From Lachnospiraceae bacterium (GTDB lineage Bacteria > Bacillota > Clostridia > Lachnospirales > Lachnospiraceae), in the NCBI GenBank assembly GCA_017620255.1, contig JAFZQU010000037.1, forward strand, positions 45,279 through 109,278: DNA of 64,000 nt, written 5' to 3'. Under the pieces are notes generated by a model. It had not been told where the DNA came from. It did no database searches and saw only the letters and a list, made by a program, of their open reading frames with translations. The position numbers and the translations under genes were made by a program. Position 1 is the stretch's first letter. Each line of letters begins with the position of its first letter. This document shows positions 34,439-43,510 of the stretch, piece by piece.

Positions 34439-35344
34439 ATGGACAGATTATTGAGAAACAAGAAAGCGATCATCCTGTTTATCGCTCCGGCGTTCATTTT
34501 GTTCACGCTGGTTCTGTTTGTCCCCATCTGCAAGGCAGTGTATTACTCGTTCTGTAACTACAAAACACTGCATCCCATCAAGTTCATCGGACTCAATAAC
34601 TATGTGAAGTTGTTTACCAAGGACCGGGCAATGGCTGCTGCCCTTAAGAATTCCATTTTCTTTATGATCTTTTCGATCGTAACGCAGTTTGTCATGGGAT
34701 TGTTCCTTGCAGCGCTCCTTACCAATATCAGGAGAGGCCGTAACCTGTTCAAGAATATCTACTATCTGCCCTGCGTACTTTCGTCGGCTGCACTCGGACT
34801 TTTGTGGATGTTCGTGTTCACGCCGAAGCTCGGAATCAACCAGATGATGACCAGTTTCGGCTGGATCTCCGACTGTACCGAAGGTCCGCAGTGGCTGTTC
34901 AATACGGACGGATACATCATACTGCCGATCATCGTGATCTCGTTTGTTGCCTTGTGGCAGTATGTCGGGCAGTCGATGATGCTCTATATGGCGCAGATAT
35001 CGGGGATCAGTAGCGACATCTATGAGGCAGCGGCTATAGACGGGTGCTCCAAGTCACAGGCTTTTTTCCGGATCACGCTTCCGCTCATCCGGCCGATGAT
35101 CGCAACTGCGATGTCCCTGAACGCGATCGGATCGTTAAAGTTCTTTGATCTCGTGTACAATATGATCCCGGAGGGATTTCTGGGAGATAAGGCGCATGTG
35201 CTTGCGACCCATATGTATACGCAGGCGTTTAAGTTCAATAAGCTCGGTTACGGTTCTGCCATAGGGTGTGTGCTGCTGGTGATGTGCCTTGTAGTGACTG
35301 TGATCATAAACAAGTTTGTTAAAGTTGAACCCTATGACATGTAA
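34439..35344 (+). CDS. Sugar ABC transporter permease (MalF type)
   Basis: A 301-residue membrane protein with six transmembrane segments and the ATPase-contact loop YEAAAIDGCSKSQAFFRITL. ATG 34439 follows GAGGAGG (34426-34432); the frame extends to GTG 34424 inside that site. It forms the channel with the next gene's product, importing the ligand of the 32900 receptor. Confidence 0.9.
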   Translation: MDRLLRNKKAIILFIAPAFILFTLVLFVPICKAVYYSFCNYKTLHPIKFIGLNNYVKLFTKDRAMAAALKNSIFFMIFSIVTQFVMGLFLAALLTNIRRGRNLFKNIYYLPCVLSSAALGLLWMFVFTPKLGINQMMTSFGWISDCTEGPQWLFNTDGYIILPIIVISFVALWQYVGQSMMLYMAQISGISSDIYEAAAIDGCSKSQAFFRITLPLIRPMIATAMSLNAIGSLKFFDLVYNMIPEGFLGDKAHVLATHMYTQAFKFNKLGYGSAIGCVLLVMCLVVTVIINKFVKVEPYDM

Positions 35345-35367
35345 TACGATTGGAAGGGAGAATCGAC

Positions 35368-36228
35368 ATGAGCGCTAAGACAGAGACCATTTCGGTCGCA
35401 AATCACAAAACCAAGATCGTTCACGGATTTATATATGCATTCCTCATCATACTGGCACTGATCTACCTTCTACCTCTTGCATGGGTTGTGATTACCTCCC
35501 TGAAGGATGACAGTGTGCTGATGATATCACCCTGGGCACTTCCTGCAAGGCCTATGTTTGAAAATTACAGTTTTTCCTGGACTATGGGGCATCTGGGAAC
35601 GGCGACACTGAATTCGTTCATCGTGTGTACGGTCACGCTTTTCTTTTCGATGGTCTTCGGAGCTATGGCCGCATTCGGCATTGCCAAGATGCGCTGGAAG
35701 CTTTCAAAGTACATGCTTATCTATTTTATGGTCGGAATGATGATCCCCGTACACTGCGTTCTCATACCGCTGTTCGTTCAGTTTTCGTCACTCAAGTTAA
35801 GCAATACACTTGTTGGGATCGTCATCCCTTATATCACTTTTTCACTACCGATCACCATTTATATCCTGGTGGGCTTTTTTGAAAGCATCCCGAACGAGTT
35901 GTTTGAATCCGCCTGTATTGACGGGTGTTCCGTATTCAGGATGTTTACGACAGTGGGAATTCCGCTTGCCAAGACAGGGTTCATGGTAACCGGACTGATG
36001 ACGTTTGTAGGGAACTGGAATGAACTCCTGCTCGCCATGGTGTTTATTTCCAACGAAGCCAAGAAAACACTGCCCGTCTCACTTACGAAATTCGTCGGGC
36101 CGTACCATACGAACTACTGTCAGATGTTCGCTGCGATCATGATCGCAGTCATCCCGACGATCGTCGTATACTGCTGCTTTGCGAACCAGATCGTTGAAGG
36201 CCTGACGGCCGGAGCGGTCAAAGGCTGA
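35368..36228 (+). CDS. Sugar ABC transporter permease (MalG type)
   Basis: A 286-residue membrane protein with six transmembrane segments and contact loop FESACIDGCSVFRMFTTVGI. ATG 35368 follows AAGGGAGA; an in-frame TTG at 35350 is less likely. It ends with the family-typical GAVKG. The stop is directly followed by the ROK operator and a terminator, ending the importer operon. Confidence 0.9.
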   Translation: MSAKTETISVANHKTKIVHGFIYAFLIILALIYLLPLAWVVITSLKDDSVLMISPWALPARPMFENYSFSWTMGHLGTATLNSFIVCTVTLFFSMVFGAMAAFGIAKMRWKLSKYMLIYFMVGMMIPVHCVLIPLFVQFSSLKLSNTLVGIVIPYITFSLPITIYILVGFFESIPNELFESACIDGCSVFRMFTTVGIPLAKTGFMVTGLMTFVGNWNELLLAMVFISNEAKKTLPVSLTKFVGPYHTNYCQMFAAIMIAVIPTIVVYCCFANQIVEGLTAGAVKG

Positions 36229-36262
36229 TTTAGTTTACTAACTAAACAAATGGGTGTATACT
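36229..36262 (+). promoter_or_regulatory. XylR-type operator overlapping the ROK gene promoter
   Basis: TTTAGTTTA-CTAAC-TAAACAAAT (36229-36251) shares its left half and the TAAAC of its right half, with the same 5-base gap, with the operator at 39091. A promoter is embedded: TTTACT (36234-36239), 17 bases, TATACT (36257-36262). A repressor bound here would cover the -35, so the ROK gene is probably self-repressed. Confidence 0.7.
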
Positions 36263-36307
36263 CCTGTTGTAACCCTGCCAGGCAGGGAATGGCAACAGGA
36301 GTTTTTT
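36261..36307 (+). terminator. Terminator hairpin that contains the next gene's ribosome site
   Basis: CTCCTGTTG (36261-36269) pairs with CAACAGGAG (36293-36301), with an inner CCCTGCC/GGCAGGG stem, followed by six T and then the ATG at 36308. The AGGAG in the right arm is the ribosome site of the ROK gene. RNA coming from the importer operon would stop here or hide the ribosome site. RNA from the promoter at 36257 would begin at about 36269, lack the left arm, and be translated. Confidence 0.75.
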
Positions 36308-37468
36308 ATGGTCACCGGAAGCAAAGAACTGATCAGAGATATCAATACGCACCTGGTCCTTGAGACGGTCCTGAACGAGGGCCCTGTTTCGCGTGCAGCC
36401 ATTGCGGCAAAACTCGGCCTTACCAAAGCGACGGTCTCCGCGATCGTTGCCGGTCTGCTGGAGGAACAGATGGTGCGCGAGATCGAAAGCGAACCGGCTT
36501 CGATCGGGCGCCGGCCGATCCTGTTGGAGTTTTGCAGGGAGAACGGACGGATCCTGTCGATCGACCTGGGAGTGAATACGATCGTTGCCTTTACTTCGGA
36601 CCTGACCGGAAACGACTGCGGACTGCAGCAGTACAGAAACACCTATACGCGGGATACGGTCATAAAGGGGCTTGCCGGGATCATCAAAAAGACGATGAAC
36701 AGGCTCGAAAAGACGCCTTTTGGCGTTGTCGGGATCTGCATCGGCATCCACGGAACGGTGCATGAAAACGAGATCACATTTGCACCGTATTACGATTATG
36801 CGCATCTGCCGTTCGCCAAAGAACTGTCAGAGAAGTTCGGGGTGCCGGTATATCTGGAAAACGAGGCAAACCTGTCCGTTGTCGGAGAAAAGAGTTTTTG
36901 TTTCCATGCAAAAGACCTGATCGGGATCAGTGTACATTCCGGGATCGGTGTCGGGATCATTGCGGACGGTACGCTCTATACGGGGGCAAAAGGAAACGCA
37001 GGCGAATTCGGCCATACGATCGTGGAAGCGCGTGGCAGACAGTGCCCCTGCGGCAACCAGGGCTGCCTGGAGCAGTATGCATCGGAGCGGGCCATCCTGC
37101 AGGATTATGCCAAAGCGGTGGGCGCAAAGTCCGTATCGATCGACCGGCTGATCGCGGACTATAACGCGAACGATCCCGTGGCACTTACCATGCTCGACCG
37201 CTTTGTCCGCTATATCGCGGTCGGGATCAATAACCTTGTCAATACATTTGACCCGGAGATCGTTGTGATCAATTCGGGTTTCACGATCTATATACCGGAC
37301 CTTACCGAACGGATCTTTGCAGAACTGAAAAACCGGATGAACGATTGCAGGATCGTTCCATCCGGTCTTCAGGATACCTCCATTCTGTTGGGAGGCGTCT
37401 GTGTATGTATTCATCATTTCCTTGGCGTTGATTACCTGTCGCCGAATAATCCCTTAACAGTCGGGTAG
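36308..37468 (+). CDS. ROK-family transcriptional repressor (XylR type)
   Basis: A 386-residue protein. The N-terminal winged helix (GPVSRAAIAAKLGLTKATVS) binds DNA. The ROK sugar-binding/kinase-like domain follows (LSIDLGVNTIVAF, YLENEANLSVVGE). The zinc motif CPCGNQGCLEQYAS is present. Like XylR it should release DNA when a pentose binds. ATG 36308 follows AGGAG; the frame extends back to 36254 but that part is the terminator. TTTAGTTTA-type sites at 36229 and 39091 are the likely operators. Its end overlaps the convergent xylulokinase gene by 37 bases. Confidence 0.88.
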   Translation: MVTGSKELIRDINTHLVLETVLNEGPVSRAAIAAKLGLTKATVSAIVAGLLEEQMVREIESEPASIGRRPILLEFCRENGRILSIDLGVNTIVAFTSDLTGNDCGLQQYRNTYTRDTVIKGLAGIIKKTMNRLEKTPFGVVGICIGIHGTVHENEITFAPYYDYAHLPFAKELSEKFGVPVYLENEANLSVVGEKSFCFHAKDLIGISVHSGIGVGIIADGTLYTGAKGNAGEFGHTIVEARGRQCPCGNQGCLEQYASERAILQDYAKAVGAKSVSIDRLIADYNANDPVALTMLDRFVRYIAVGINNLVNTFDPEIVVINSGFTIYIPDLTERIFAELKNRMNDCRIVPSGLQDTSILLGGVCVCIHHFLGVDYLSPNNPLTVG

Positions 37469-38898
37469 AGCTTTTTGAACTTCGCATAGCGCTCTTCGTA
37501 TTTTGCGACAAGTGCAGGATCGGGCACTTCGGCACCGGTCACTTTCACAAGTTTGTCGGCTGCTTCCTCCACGCTTGCATAAACGCCGCATCCGACCGCC
37601 GCAAGAACGGCGCCGCCGTATCCGGGACCTTCTTCCGACTCAATGGTCTCCACGGGGATCCCGAGCACGTTAGCCATGATCTTTCTCCAGAGAGGGCTCT
37701 TTGCGCCGCCGCCGCAGATCTTGGTCTTCTCGATCCTGATCCCGAGAGATCTGGCAACTTCAAACGAATCCCTGATACCGAAAGCCACGCCTTCGAGAAC
37801 AGCCTGTGTCATGTCGGAGCGGGTCGTATCCATGGACATGCCGATGAACATGGCGCGTGCATCCGGATTGTTATGCGGTGAACGTTCTCCCATCAGATAA
37901 GGAAGGAAGAATACGTTGTTTTCGCCGAGCTTATCGATCTTAGTCTGCTCTCCGGCATAATCATCCGTGCCGACGATGTCTTTCATCCACCATTTGTTGC
38001 AGGAAGCAGCGGAAAGCATGCAGCCCATCAGATGGTAGTTGCCGTCTGCGTGTGCAAACGCATGCAGCGCATTGTTTTCGTCCACGCAGAAGTTCTTGCT
38101 GGAGATAAAGATCGTTCCGCTCGTTCCGAGAGAGATATTACATTTTCCGTCGCCGACCGTTGCGGTACCGATCGCTGCAGCGGCATTGTCGCCTGCGCCT
38201 GCGATGATCTTCACGGTCTCCGGGAAGCCGAGTTCTTTTGCAACATCGGGAAGGATCGTGCCGACCACGTCATAACTCTCGTAGATGCCGGCCAGCTGGT
38301 CTTCGCTGACAGAGCAGATCTCCATCATTTCTTTGGACCAGCATTTATTCTTCACGTCAAAGAGGAGCATGCCGGACGCATCGGAAACATCCGTGCAGTG
38401 CACGCCGCTCAGTTTATAAGCAATGTAATCCTTGGGAAGCATGATCTTTTTGATCTTTGCAAAGAGTTCCGGCTCGTTGGCTTTCATCCAGAGAAGCTTC
38501 GGTGCCGTGAATCCGGCAAACGCAATGTTGGCGGTGTATGCGGACAGTTTGTCCTTGCCGATGACATTGTTCAGATATTCCACTTCCTTGCCCGTACGGC
38601 CGTCATTCCAAAGGATAGCGGGACGGATCACGTTGTCCTGCTCGTCCAGTACGACCAGACCGTGCATCTGACCGCCGAAACTGATCCCGGCGATCTGACT
38701 CTTGTCACAGGATGCCGTCAGTTCCTTCAGACCTGCAACGGACTGTGCCCACCAGTCTTCCGGTTTCTGCTCGGACCAGCCGGGCTGGGGGAACGAAAGA
38801 GGATATTCCTTGGAAACCACGTTGGCGATGTGCCCGTTTTCTTCCATTAATAACAGTTTTACTGCAGATGTGCCCAGATCAACACCAATAAAATACAT
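37432..38898 (-). CDS. xylB: Xylulokinase (FGGY kinase)
   Basis: A 488-residue sugar kinase that phosphorylates D-xylulose to xylulose 5-phosphate. Motifs are the phosphate-binding IGVDLGTSAVKLLL at the start, SFGGQMHGLVVLDEQDNVIR followed by PAILWNDGRT (xylulokinase-type substrate loop), GAGDNAAAAIGTA and the FGGY signature region GGGAKSPLWRKIMANVLGIP. Length is normal. GGAGGT precedes the ATG, and a promoter with TGC-extended TATATT is at 38941-38969. A close relative such as ribulokinase is less likely given the GQMHG loop. It converges on, and overlaps, the ROK gene. Confidence 0.92.
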   Translation of the reverse strand: MYFIGVDLGTSAVKLLLMEENGHIANVVSKEYPLSFPQPGWSEQKPEDWWAQSVAGLKELTASCDKSQIAGISFGGQMHGLVVLDEQDNVIRPAILWNDGRTGKEVEYLNNVIGKDKLSAYTANIAFAGFTAPKLLWMKANEPELFAKIKKIMLPKDYIAYKLSGVHCTDVSDASGMLLFDVKNKCWSKEMMEICSVSEDQLAGIYESYDVVGTILPDVAKELGFPETVKIIAGAGDNAAAAIGTATVGDGKCNISLGTSGTIFISSKNFCVDENNALHAFAHADGNYHLMGCMLSAASCNKWWMKDIVGTDDYAGEQTKIDKLGENNVFFLPYLMGERSPHNNPDARAMFIGMSMDTTRSDMTQAVLEGVAFGIRDSFEVARSLGIRIEKTKICGGGAKSPLWRKIMANVLGIPVETIESEEGPGYGGAVLAAVGCGVYASVEEAADKLVKVTGAEVPDPALVAKYEERYAKFKKLYPTVKGLFGDR

Positions 38899-38917
38899 GA
38901 TATACCTCCGTAGTCAG

Positions 38918-38969
38918 ATTTGTCGCATAAAAGCATAACAAATATAGCATGATTTTTAGGAAAAATCAA
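38918..38969 (-). promoter_or_regulatory. xylB promoter and palindromic operator
   Basis: On the minus strand TTGATT (38969-38964), 17 bases, TATATT (38946-38941) with TGC before it. At and after the start of transcription ATTTGT (38918-38923) and ACAAAT (38938-38943) form an inverted repeat around GCATAAAAGC. It differs from the TTTAGTTTA operator, so xylB may have another regulator. Confidence 0.6.
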
Positions 38970-39059
38970 CGAAAAGGGGTGTTAATCGGGCTGAAATGTT
39001 GTACAATAATAACGATACGCCATGCAGTCCGCCATGGCCTTCCGAAAGAGTGATTTTGC

Positions 39060-39117
39060 TTGACGGAAGAGGGCGATGCGTGGTAGCATCAATTTAGTTT
39101 AATGAATAAACTAAATT
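39060..39117 (+). promoter_or_regulatory. Promoter and XylR-type operator of the isomerase operon
   Basis: TTGACG (39060-39065), 18 bases, TAGCAT (39084-39089) with TGG in front. Directly after it AATTTAGTTTA (39091-39101) and TAAACTAAATT (39107-39117) form a perfect 11-base inverted repeat with a 5-base gap, lying across the expected start of transcription. It resembles known XylR operators and the site at 36229. The repressor at 36308 is the likely binder. Confidence 0.75.
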
Positions 39118-39142
39118 GAAATAAGGAAGGTAGGAGGTTCTT

Positions 39143-39760
39143 ATGGTTATCAAGAGTATCAATGACCCGTCATTTCGTAAGTACGGAAAAGTCATCAAGG
39201 GCATCGATTTCAGCGCCTCTATTGAAGTACTGAAAACACTCCCCTGTCCGGATGCGGATGTCATCTATGAGCCGGGCAGACCGGAACTCGAGGCGACACC
39301 TGAGATGAAGGCTGTACGCGAAAGCCTTTACGGCGGGATGCCTGTGCAGTACGGTTACTGCAACGGTGACAACATTTATCTGAATGCCGTGGAATATCAT
39401 CGTGATTCCGAGATCAATATCGCGGCAACGGACTGCATCATGCTTTGGGGCAGCGAACAGGACATTACGGATGATTTTACCTATGACACATCCAAAATGG
39501 AAGCGTTTCTGATCCCGGCAGGCACGGCTGTGGAATGCTATGCGACCACGCTGCACTATGCACCGTGCAATGCAAACGGCAATAAGTTCCGCGTAGGCGT
39601 GGTCCTTCCCAAAGAGACCAACACGGATCTTGATTTTACCGCCGGATCCACACCCGAAGATAAACTGCTGTTTGCAAGGAACAAATGGCTGATCAGCCAT
39701 AAAGATGCAAACATCGAAGGTTCTTTTGAAGGTCTTGTCGGTGAGAACATCCACGTATAA
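39143..39760 (+). CDS. DUF4867-type protein, probably cupin-like, sugar operon member
   Basis: A 205-residue soluble protein that resembles DUF4867, a family I know only as conserved next to sugar isomerase and aldolase genes in Lachnospiraceae-like bacteria. The middle (GYCNGDNIYLNAVEYHRDSE, then LIPAGTAVECYATTLHYAPC) reads like a cupin barrel, so it may bind or isomerise a sugar anomer or epimer. No catalytic role is established. AAGGAAGGTAGGAGG precedes the ATG. It is the first gene after the XylR-type operator. Confidence 0.75.
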   Translation: MVIKSINDPSFRKYGKVIKGIDFSASIEVLKTLPCPDADVIYEPGRPELEATPEMKAVRESLYGGMPVQYGYCNGDNIYLNAVEYHRDSEINIAATDCIMLWGSEQDITDDFTYDTSKMEAFLIPAGTAVECYATTLHYAPCNANGNKFRVGVVLPKETNTDLDFTAGSTPEDKLLFARNKWLISHKDANIEGSFEGLVGENIHV

Positions 39761-39783
39761 AGATCCGACGCACATGAATGATC

Positions 39784-39819
39784 CCGTCCCATATCCCGCA
39801 GTGTGGCGGAAGAGGACGG
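39784..39819 (+). other. Intercistronic stem-loop
   Basis: CCGTCC (39784-39789) pairs with GGACGG (39814-39819), and inner CCGC/GCGG pairs extend it. It lies between the DUF4867-type gene and the isomerase gene, has no T-tract, and may protect or process the message. Confidence 0.4.
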
Positions 39820-39846
39820 CATAAAAAATAAACCAGGAGGATAAAC

Positions 39847-41334
39847 ATGAATAACATTCCCAAAATCAAAATCGGTATTGTAGCGGTTTCCCGCGACTGT
39901 TTCCCGGAATCCCTTTCCGTGAACAGAAGAAAAGCACTGGTTGAAGCATACCAGAAGAAGTATGATGCTTCCGATATCTATGAGTGCCCGGTCTGCATCG
40001 TGGAGAGCGAGATCCACATGCTGCAGGCTCTGGAAGATATCAAAAAAGCAGGATGTAACGCACTTTGCGTATATCTTGGCAACTTTGGTCCCGAGATCTC
40101 CGAGACCATGCTGGCTCAGAATTTTGACGGCCCGAAGATGTTCTGTGCAGCAGCAGAGGAAGACTACGATTCCGTTACCACAAAAGGACGTGGCGATGCT
40201 TACTGCGGTATGCTGAATGCAAGCTACAACCTGGCACTCCGTAACGTGAAGGCTTATATCCCCGAGTATCCGGTAGGTGACGCAGAAGACTGTGCGGATA
40301 TGATCCATGAATTCGTTCCGATCGCTCGCGCGATCGCCGGCCTGAAAGATCTGAAGATCTTCGGTTTCGGTCCGAGACCTTTGAATTTCCTTGCATGTAA
40401 TGCACCGATCAAACAGCTCTACAATCTGGGCGTTGAGATCGAAGAGAACTCCGAGCTGGATCTGTTCGAAGCATACCACAAACTCGACAACGATCCCCGT
40501 ATCGCAGACGTTGTAAAGGATATGGAAGCAGAACTTGGCGCAGGCAACAACAAGCCGGAAGTTCTGCCGAAACTGGCTCAGTACGAACTGACCCTGCTCG
40601 ACTGGATCGAAGCACACAAGGGTTCCAAGAAATACTTTGCGATCGCAGGAAAATGCTGGCCCGCATTCCAGACCATGTTCGGTTTTGTTCCCTGCTATGT
40701 GAACAGCCGTCTGACAGGTCGCGGGATCCCGGTATCCTGTGAAGTGGATATCTACGGCTGCCTGTCCGAGTTCATCGGTACAGCTGTATCGGACGATATC
40801 GTAACACTGCTGGATATCAACAACTCCGTTCCGAAGTGCATGTACGAAGATTCCATCAAGGGCAAATTCGATTACAAGCACACGGATACATTCATGGGCT
40901 TCCACTGCGGCAACACCTGCTCCAAGAAGCTTAAGAAAGCTTCCATGGAATACCAGGCTATCATGGCCCGTTCGCTTCCGATCGAGGTTACGAACGGAAC
41001 GCTCGAAGGCGATATCGCTCCGGGCAAGATCACATTCTACCGCCTGCAGTCCACAGCTGACAACATCCTGCGTGCATACGTTGCAGAGGGTGAAGTACTG
41101 GATGTTCCGACCAGATCGTTCGGCGGCATCGGCGTATTCGCGATCCCTGAGATGGGCCGTTTCTACCGCCATGCTCTGATCGAGAAGAACTTCCCGCATC
41201 ACGGCGCGGTTGCGTTCGGACATTTCGGCAAGGCACTGTATGAGGTATTCAAGTATATCGGCGTGAAGTATGATGAGATCGGCTACAATCAGCCGGCAGG
41301 CGTACGCTATCCGAGCGAGAATCCTTTTGCCTGA
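39847..41334 (+). CDS. L-fucose/L-arabinose isomerase family protein
   Basis: A 495-residue aldose-ketose isomerase of the FucI/AraA-like fold. N-terminal [19 protein letters not shown] and the Rossmann-like segments ([18 protein letters not shown]) fit the family. [14 protein letters not shown] and the C-terminal [12 protein letters not shown] carry probable metal and substrate residues. With AraD next to it, the most likely step is L-arabinose to L-ribulose, or fucose to fuculose; substrate cannot be decided from sequence. CAGGAGG lies before the ATG. Codon bias suggests high expression. Confidence 0.82.
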   Translation: MNNIPKIKIGIVAVSRDCFPESLSVNRRKALVEAYQKKYDASDIYECPVCIVESEIHMLQALEDIKKAGCNALCVYLGNFGPEISETMLAQNFDGPKMFCAAAEEDYDSVTTKGRGDAYCGMLNASYNLALRNVKAYIPEYPVGDAEDCADMIHEFVPIARAIAGLKDLKIFGFGPRPLNFLACNAPIKQLYNLGVEIEENSELDLFEAYHKLDNDPRIADVVKDMEAELGAGNNKPEVLPKLAQYELTLLDWIEAHKGSKKYFAIAGKCWPAFQTMFGFVPCYVNSRLTGRGIPVSCEVDIYGCLSEFIGTAVSDDIVTLLDINNSVPKCMYEDSIKGKFDYKHTDTFMGFHCGNTCSKKLKKASMEYQAIMARSLPIEVTNGTLEGDIAPGKITFYRLQSTADNILRAYVAEGEVLDVPTRSFGGIGVFAIPEMGRFYRHALIEKNFPHHGAVAFGHFGKALYEVFKYIGVKYDEIGYNQPAGVRYPSENPFA

Positions 41335-41385
41335 TCGTCACATTATATGATATGATGGAATGCGGGAGCAAAAAACTCCCGCATT
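41327..41385 (+). promoter_or_regulatory. Internal promoter overlapping a terminator-like hairpin
   Basis: TTGCCT (41327-41332), 18 bases, TATGAT (41351-41356) with TATGA in front. A perfect 10-pair stem (41359-41368 with 41376-41385, A-rich loop) and a short T-run follow. Transcription from this promoter would begin inside the left arm and avoid the hairpin, while read-through RNA from the isomerase gene would form it. Confidence 0.5.
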
Positions 41386-41447
41386 CTTTGCGTTCAGGGG
41401 GCCAGAGAATGAGAGACAGACATCATACAAAGGAAAAGGTGGAAAAC

Positions 41448-42143
41448 ATGCTGGAACAATTGAAAAAAGAAGTGTATGAAGCAAATATGCTGCTTCCAAA
41501 GCACGGCCTCGTGACTTTTACATGGGGAAATGTCAGCGGACTGGACCGCGAGAGCGGTCTCTTTGCGATCAAACCAAGCGGAGTGGAGTACGACAAACTG
41601 ACACCTGACGACATGGTGATCGTAAACCTCGCCGGTGAAGTGGTGGAAGGAAAATACAAACCCTCATCCGATACGGCCTCCCATGTGGAACTCTACAAGG
41701 CTTTCCCTGAGATCGGCGGGATCGTACATACGCATTCTCCGTGGGCGACCAGCTGGGCACAGGCAGGCCGCGTGATCCCGTGTTACGGCACCACGCACGC
41801 CGACTATATGTACGGGGAGATCCCCTGCGTACGCAATCTTACCAAGGAAGAGATTGATGCGGGATACGAAAAGAACACAGGTATCCTGATCGTGGATCAC
41901 TTTAAGGAACATGTAAAAGACATCCTGGCCATGCCGGCGGTACTGTGCAAAAATCACGGTCCCTTCACGTGGGGCAAGGATGCGCATGAAGCGGTGCATA
42001 ATGCAGTGGTGCTCGAAGAAGTGGCCAAGATGGCAGCCCGCTGTGAGATGATCAATCCGGAAGTGAAGCCTGCACCGCAGGTATTGCAGGACAAGCACTA
42101 TTACAGAAAGCACGGCGCAAACGCGTACTACGGTCAGAACTGA
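41448..42143 (+). CDS. araD: L-ribulose-5-phosphate 4-epimerase (class II aldolase family)
   Basis: A 231-residue enzyme, the same length as E. coli AraD, that converts L-ribulose 5-phosphate to D-xylulose 5-phosphate. The start [20 protein letters not shown], then [11 protein letters not shown], is characteristic. The zinc His residues are in [14 protein letters not shown] and the catalytic Asp/Tyr region at [15 protein letters not shown] residues near the end ([13 protein letters not shown]). ATG 41448 follows AAGGTGG; earlier in-frame ATGs at 41409 and 41352 give no family match. Its stop overlaps the convergent AraC gene by 10 bases. Confidence 0.92.
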   Translation: MLEQLKKEVYEANMLLPKHGLVTFTWGNVSGLDRESGLFAIKPSGVEYDKLTPDDMVIVNLAGEVVEGKYKPSSDTASHVELYKAFPEIGGIVHTHSPWATSWAQAGRVIPCYGTTHADYMYGEIPCVRNLTKEEIDAGYEKNTGILIVDHFKEHVKDILAMPAVLCKNHGPFTWGKDAHEAVHNAVVLEEVAKMAARCEMINPEVKPAPQVLQDKHYYRKHGANAYYGQN

Positions 42144-43363
42144 TTTTTCAGACGGTATTCGCGGGGCGTCATGCCCGTACTTTTCCGGAAGGCAGCCGTA
42201 AAATGGCTTTGTGAGCTGAATTCCAGGATATTTCCTATCTCAAGGAACGACAGTTCCGTCGTTTCGATCATATGACAGGCCCGCTCGATACGGATCCGGT
42301 TGATAAACTGTGTAAGAGATCCGCCTGTTTCTTTACAGAACAGGGCGGACAGATATTTGGGCGTTAAATGGATCTCCTCTGCCAGTTCATCCACCGTGAT
42401 CCTGCCGGGCATGCGGTCGTTGATCAGCCGGATACAGGACCGTACCGTACCCGAGTAATGATCAAGCATCTGTATGGCAATGTTTTGAACCCCTTCTGCA
42501 AAAGCACATAACGCATTATGCATCAGACGGTAGAATTCCAACATCTGATGGCAGGACTGGAGCTGGATCGCATAGGAATGGAACAGGGCGTATGCGGCTT
42601 CCGGACGCATACCGCCGGTTATGGACGCGTTTCTTCCTATAGAAAGCAGCGCGATCGCATAGATAAAATTCTCTCTCTGTGACTGCGCGGGAAGCAGGAG
42701 CGCGACCCGGTCCCGCTGCGTCATGATCTCATCCACCGTATCCGCATTTCCGTTTTTGATCTGAAAATACAATTCGTGCTCCAGTTCATGGGCCTGTTTA
42801 ACGGAATAGAAATCCGTCCGGACTTCGCCGGTCAGCAGGTTGTAATCCTTACTTTCTTCATAATAATAATGTGTCATCGGGAGCGTATCCGCGATCTGCA
42901 GCGGATTCAGATGCTGGATCCCGAAGGTCTGCATGATGAAGCGGCCGTTGAGCAGGAATGCTTCCAGGGTCAGAACAGGCATCAGGCGCATGGTCTCTTC
43001 CTTGCGGTTCGACCAGACGTGTTTGTGAAAAGTGAATTCCTCCCAGATCTCCTCACTCGGATAGGTAAGCAGTCCGGGACCGATCACGACCGTGTGTACA
43101 CGCCGCCTGTCCACGGCAAACTGGAAGCAGAGATACGCTTCGTTGGAATTCCCGTACAGTTTCATACAGTCCATGTAGTTGGCTTCGGACCGGTATTTCT
43201 CCGCGATCGGCGAAATGGCGTCCATTAAATGCAGAAGGACGGCGCTGGTAAAGTTCGTAAATTTCAGAGAGCCGTTCTTGTCATAGACCCAAACGGGCAT
43301 TTTGGCGTTCTGGTAATAGTTGTTCAGGATTTCTTTTGTTTTGGCTATTTCTATCAGATTCAT
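42134..43363 (-). CDS. AraC-family regulator with large sensor domain
   Basis: A 409-residue regulator. Residues 310-409 are the AraC DNA-binding domain ([40 protein letters not shown]). The 300-residue N-terminal part is not a cupin and looks PAS-like at the start ([16 protein letters not shown]). ATG 43363 follows GGGTGGG; a GTG at 43378 is an alternative. It is divergent from the oligosaccharide importer at 43734 and probably activates it in response to its ligand. Confidence 0.87.
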   Translation of the reverse strand: MNLIEIAKTKEILNNYYQNAKMPVWVYDKNGSLKFTNFTSAVLLHLMDAISPIAEKYRSEANYMDCMKLYGNSNEAYLCFQFAVDRRRVHTVVIGPGLLTYPSEEIWEEFTFHKHVWSNRKEETMRLMPVLTLEAFLLNGRFIMQTFGIQHLNPLQIADTLPMTHYYYEESKDYNLLTGEVRTDFYSVKQAHELEHELYFQIKNGNADTVDEIMTQRDRVALLLPAQSQRENFIYAIALLSIGRNASITGGMRPEAAYALFHSYAIQLQSCHQMLEFYRLMHNALCAFAEGVQNIAIQMLDHYSGTVRSCIRLINDRMPGRITVDELAEEIHLTPKYLSALFCKETGGSLTQFINRIRIERACHMIETTELSFLEIGNILEFSSQSHFTAAFRKSTGMTPREYRLKNQF

Positions 43364-43510
43364 AGGCCCACCCGTCACATATAGGCAAATAAGTGATATT
43401 TATAAATAGCAAGAATTCGGAGGCTCCCAAAATGGGCTTTGCGAAAATTTACGAAAACGATTAAGTAAAACAACTGTTCAAAAACGCAAAACCGGTCAAA
43501 AACCATTGTC

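Noticed and set aside
39556..41223. A 555-codon open frame on the minus strand opposite the isomerase gene
   Set aside because: It is a shadow of a codon-biased gene; its product has no motif and it crosses the DUF4867-type/isomerase gap.
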